Assembly (NCBI RefSeq): GCF_900102965.1
Contig: NZ_FNGM01000023.1
Location: forward strand, 1-64,000
DNA from: Paenibacillus jilunlii
Lineage (GTDB): Bacteria; Bacillota; Bacilli; Paenibacillales; Paenibacillaceae
DNA: 64,000 bases
Direction: 5' to 3'
Position 1 is the stretch's first letter, and each line of letters begins with the position of its first letter. Made by a program: the position numbers and the translations under genes. Under the pieces are notes generated by a model. The model was given only the letters and a program-made list of their open reading frames with translations. It was not told where the DNA came from and did not search any database. This document shows, in pieces, positions 61,766 to 64,000 of this stretch.

Positions 61766-61800
61766 GGTCATTACCTCCTGTGAATGGATCTGGTGTTTTA

Positions 61801-61869
61801 TGTTATTAACATTTTGTTATTAACAACATCTTAGCACATGTTTTTGATATTATCAAGTTGTTAATAACA
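61801..61869. promoter_or_regulatory. Three copies of an 11-bp motif upstream of the SPFH operon
   Basis: TGTTATTAACA at 61801-61811 and 61815-61825, and its reverse complement TGTTAATAACA at 61859-61869. The first two are 14 bp apart; the third is inverted 34 bp further upstream. It looks like a multi-site operator for an unidentified regulator. Confidence 0.72.
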
Positions 61870-61979
61870 TTTATATGTATGATCTGCACAGCCTTTTGCA
61901 CAAAAGCAAATCACTCTCTGCATTTTGTCCATTGAGTCACAGGACACTTTATTTTATGATAATTCCAGTTGTTCGTTAG

Positions 61980-61994
61980 TGATAATGATTATCA
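61980..61994. promoter_or_regulatory. Fur box
   Basis: TGATAATGATTATCA, a perfect 7-1-7 Fur-type palindrome, 45 bases upstream of the siderophore-binding protein gene. It predicts repression by iron. Confidence 0.88.
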
Positions 61995-62039
61995 TCACCG
62001 TCCACTATCATGCTGCAAAACTTTAGGGGGCAAGATTCT

Positions 62040-63077
62040 ATGAGAAAAATAAGACAACCTTTCGCCGGATTATGCGTCATCCTGCTGATGAGCATTGTGC
62101 TGCTGGCTTGCGGTAATTCAGAGAAACAATCAGGAGGCAACGCTGCGGACACTGCGGCCACCCATTCCGGGAACAACGCAGCCGTTAGCGACGCCCCCTC
62201 TTCCGGGACAACTGGCAACGCTGCTGCTGATACTACGCCAGGGATGCGAGCGTATACGGATTACAAAGGCCACAGCATGGAGATTCCCGTGCAGCCTAAA
62301 CGTGTGATTTTTTCGGGGGAAACCTATGGCGACCTGCTGGCGCTGGGTGTACAGGCCGTGGGTTATCCTCTTTCGATGGGCGAGGGCCAAGTCTATGAGG
62401 ACAAGCTGCAGGGCGTGGAGGATGTCGGGTTCCCGATCAACCTGGAGAAGACCCTGGAGCTTCAGCCCGATCTGATCATCTACGCGGGAACGGATGAAGC
62501 GGATTACGAGGCGCTGTCCAAAATCGCACCTACGATTATCTTCAACACCTTTGCTCCCCTGGAGGAACGGATGCTGGAGATCGGCGGTATTCTCGGCAAA
62601 ACGAAGGAAGCGGAAGCATGGCTGGCGCAGTATAAGACAAGCGAGCAAGCCATGTGGGAGCAGCTCCAGTCAGCGGGCATGAAGCCGGGCGAAACCGCCT
62701 CTGTCTTCACCTATTATCCGGGTGACCGACTGTTTGTAATGGCGGCAACCGGGCTTTCGCAGGTACTCTATGGTGAGAACGGCTTCAAGCCTGCGCCCGC
62801 CATCCAAAAGCTGCTGGATGCAGACCCAGACCTGGGCTTCCAGGAGATTTCCATGGAAGTCATTGGAGAATATGCGAGCGACCGGATCTTCATCCTGACC
62901 CCTGTAGCCGATGAAGCGAAGCAATCCACGGAGAAGCTGATGCACAGCAAAGTATGGCAGAGTCTTCCCGCTGTGAAGAGCGGACAGGTCTATACACAAG
63001 ATATTATGAAAACCTCCAGCGATGCGACGACTAGAGAATGGCTGCTGGGTGAAATTCCCCGGCTGTTGAATAAGTAG
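62040..63077 (+). CDS. Iron-siderophore ABC transporter substrate-binding lipoprotein
   Basis: A 345-residue FeuA/FhuD-type binding protein. Lipobox LLAC (Cys about 24), a Ser/Asn/Ala-rich tether, then the helical-backbone binding fold: YTDYKGHSMEIPVQPKRVIFSGETYGDLLALGV, LELQPDLIIYAGTDEADYEALSKIAPTI. AGGGGG lies nine bases before the ATG at 62040. A perfect Fur box upstream shows iron control. Permease and ATPase genes are not in the window; an AraC regulator follows on the same strand, an arrangement known for Btr-controlled siderophore uptake. Confidence 0.92.
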   Translation: MRKIRQPFAGLCVILLMSIVLLACGNSEKQSGGNAADTAATHSGNNAAVSDAPSSGTTGNAAADTTPGMRAYTDYKGHSMEIPVQPKRVIFSGETYGDLLALGVQAVGYPLSMGEGQVYEDKLQGVEDVGFPINLEKTLELQPDLIIYAGTDEADYEALSKIAPTIIFNTFAPLEERMLEIGGILGKTKEAEAWLAQYKTSEQAMWEQLQSAGMKPGETASVFTYYPGDRLFVMAATGLSQVLYGENGFKPAPAIQKLLDADPDLGFQEISMEVIGEYASDRIFILTPVADEAKQSTEKLMHSKVWQSLPAVKSGQVYTQDIMKTSSDATTREWLLGEIPRLLNK

Positions 63078-63220
63078 TCTTTTCACTTTCCGGTAAGAGC
63101 AGCTTATGTTTGCAGAGCGGGCCTTGCCGCAAAAAGACTTGGCTTAGCTCTGCCCGATGCAGTTGCCTAAACATGAAACCATACGCTTGGCTGCTGCAGA
63201 CAGCCGGCAGCACCGCATAA

Positions 63221-63256
63221 GAAGCTTATCAACACCTGTTGATAAGCTTCTTTATT
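63221..63256 (+). terminator. Rho-independent terminator
   Basis: AGAAGCTTATCAACA / TGTTGATAAGCTTCT perfect 15-bp stem with a 2-base centre, followed by TTATTTT. Confidence 0.88.
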
Positions 63257-63277
63257 TTAGATACAATAAAATTCATT

Positions 63278-63292
63278 GATAATCATTCTCAA
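63278..63292. promoter_or_regulatory. Fur box upstream of the AraC regulator
   Basis: TGATAATCATTCTCA, matching the 7-1-7 Fur palindrome with one mismatch, 25 bases before the regulator start. Confidence 0.75.
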
Positions 63293-63317
63293 TATCTTGA
63301 AAGGTGGGGAACCGCTA

Positions 63318-64000
63318 TTGCCGCAAGCCCACACAAATCCGGCTCCATTTCGTTCCCTGCTGTTTCAACTGGTGGATACCCAGTTGGTTATTGAAGCTGC
63401 TGATTCCTGCTCTGCGCCGCAGACTCAATTGCACCATACCCTTCTCGTTGTTACAGGCGGCTGCGGGCAGCTGCGTATCAACGGCGATTCTCTACCGCTG
63501 AGAACGGACAGCTGCTGGCTTCTGACTCCAGGTGACTCCTACAGTACAGACAACAAGGGGATGTCGCTGTATTATTACCTGATCTCATTTTCAGCTGTAC
63601 AGATGGGGGATCAGCCAGGGCTCTATAGACAGGAACTGCTTCCGGGGAGACGGGAATTAATCGTCCACCCCTTTACCAAAGTACTCCGGCTGGCGGAAGA
63701 GCTGCTCATGAATAGAGAGTGCCAGGAGGAGGATGTGCAGTTTTTCAGGCAGCAGCTGCGGTTTCAGGAGCTTCTTCTGCTGCTTTTTGAGCATAATTAT
63801 TCTTCCCGGCAGATCCCAAGCCCGGCTCAATCTGTTGAAAGCACGATCCAATACTTGCAGGACCACTATATGGACAGCATCACGGTGAAGCAGCTGGCGG
63901 AAAGGGCCAATGTCTCGCTTTGGCAGTACACGCCGATTTTTCAAAAGCTGACCGGCAAGCGCCCTCTCGATTACCTGACCGAGCTGCGCATCAGCCACTC
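63318..64000 (+). CDS. AraC-family regulator, Btr-like (C-terminus outside window)
   Basis: The frame opens at a TTG at 63318 with AAGGTGGGG eight bases upstream and stays open to the window end (227 residues seen). The N-terminal part (about 20-150) is a cupin-like sensor (LHHTLLVVTGGCGQLRINGDSLPLRTDSCWLLTPGDSYS). The first helix-turn-helix of the AraC domain has begun (SITVKQLAERANVSLWQYTPIFQKLTGKRPLDYLTELRI). In B. subtilis, Btr activates siderophore uptake when ferri-bacillibactin is bound; the Fur box and the neighbouring binding protein suggest the same logic. Confidence 0.87.
   Translation, partial: MPQAHTNPAPFRSLLFQLVDTQLVIEAADSCSAPQTQLHHTLLVVTGGCGQLRINGDSLPLRTDSCWLLTPGDSYSTDNKGMSLYYYLISFSAVQMGDQPGLYRQELLPGRRELIVHPFTKVLRLAEELLMNRECQEEDVQFFRQQLRFQELLLLLFEHNYSSRQIPSPAQSVESTIQYLQDHYMDSITVKQLAERANVSLWQYTPIFQKLTGKRPLDYLTELRISH

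Overview
The window looks like chromosomal DNA of a spore-forming Gram-positive bacterium, most likely Paenibacillus or a close relative. The evidence is indirect: S-layer homology (SLH) proteins, secreted proteins carrying copper amine oxidase N-terminal-type domains, a Spo0E-family phosphatase, many Gram-positive lipoproteins with strong GGAGG ribosome binding sites, frequent TTG/GTG starts, and a Bacillus-like order ydcC-alr-ndoAI-ndoA. No rRNA, tRNA, riboswitch or CRISPR array was recognised. Most of the window is ordinary chromosome. It is punctuated by small accessory genes, three or four degraded genes and several kinds of intergenic repeat.

Layout. 1-7.7 kb: the N-terminal part of a secreted Ig-like protein, a TetM/TetO-type ribosomal-protection GTPase, a short-chain dehydrogenase, an SLH protein with a PrcB-like tail, and a lipoprotein. 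6.6-10.2 kb: a glycerate-use cluster (CdaR regulator, glycerate kinase, GntP permease). 11-16.2 kb: Tex, a NorA-like efflux pump and its TetR regulator. The pump and the regulator share an operator and are separated by a 14-copy 51-bp tandem array. 17.1-23.2 kb: a complete-looking fructosamine (Amadori product) locus, frlB / frlR / frlDMNO, with palindromic operators at both promoters but no ABC ATPase. 23.5-26.9 kb: MazEF-type ndoAI-ndoA, alanine racemase and a YdcC-like lipoprotein. 27-30 kb: two chemoreceptors, one soluble and one membrane-bound. 30.3-31.8 kb: an ECF sigma factor with its anti-sigma factor. 32.1-34.3 kb: a second MFS pump divergent from a TetR regulator with three operator copies, then a Spo0E-like phosphatase. 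34.5-35.4 kb: decayed O-methyltransferase and LysR genes.

35.5-42.8 kb: a lipoprotein, a TatD-like hydrolase, a B12-dependent-type radical SAM enzyme with a histidine phosphatase, and an MFS exporter next to a winged-helix/TPR-like regulator and a lipoprotein. 43.5-49.1 kb: an 1875-residue S-layer-anchored protein with six almost identical 82-residue repeats. 49.4-56.8 kb: a hydrolase, an ABC-F protein preceded by an attenuator-like leader, a small kinase-like P-loop protein with a membrane protein, a methyltransferase remnant, a GNAT acetyltransferase, an L,D-transpeptidase and a Q-rich coiled-coil protein. 57-59.6 kb: an A+T-rich accessory patch with a phage-type lysozyme, a chloramphenicol-phosphotransferase-like kinase, an unknown gene and fragments. 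59.7-61.8 kb: an SPFH/NAD-kinase-like pair behind three copies of an 11-bp palindromic motif. 62-64 kb: a Fur-boxed siderophore-binding lipoprotein and an AraC regulator cut off by the window end.

The points most worth follow-up are the 51-bp array between pump and regulator, the ABC-F leader, the SPFH/NAD-kinase-like operon with its unassigned operator, a 195-bp palindrome-rich element present twice with identical length, and the A+T-rich patch. All functional assignments come from reading motifs and recalled family features; no search was run.
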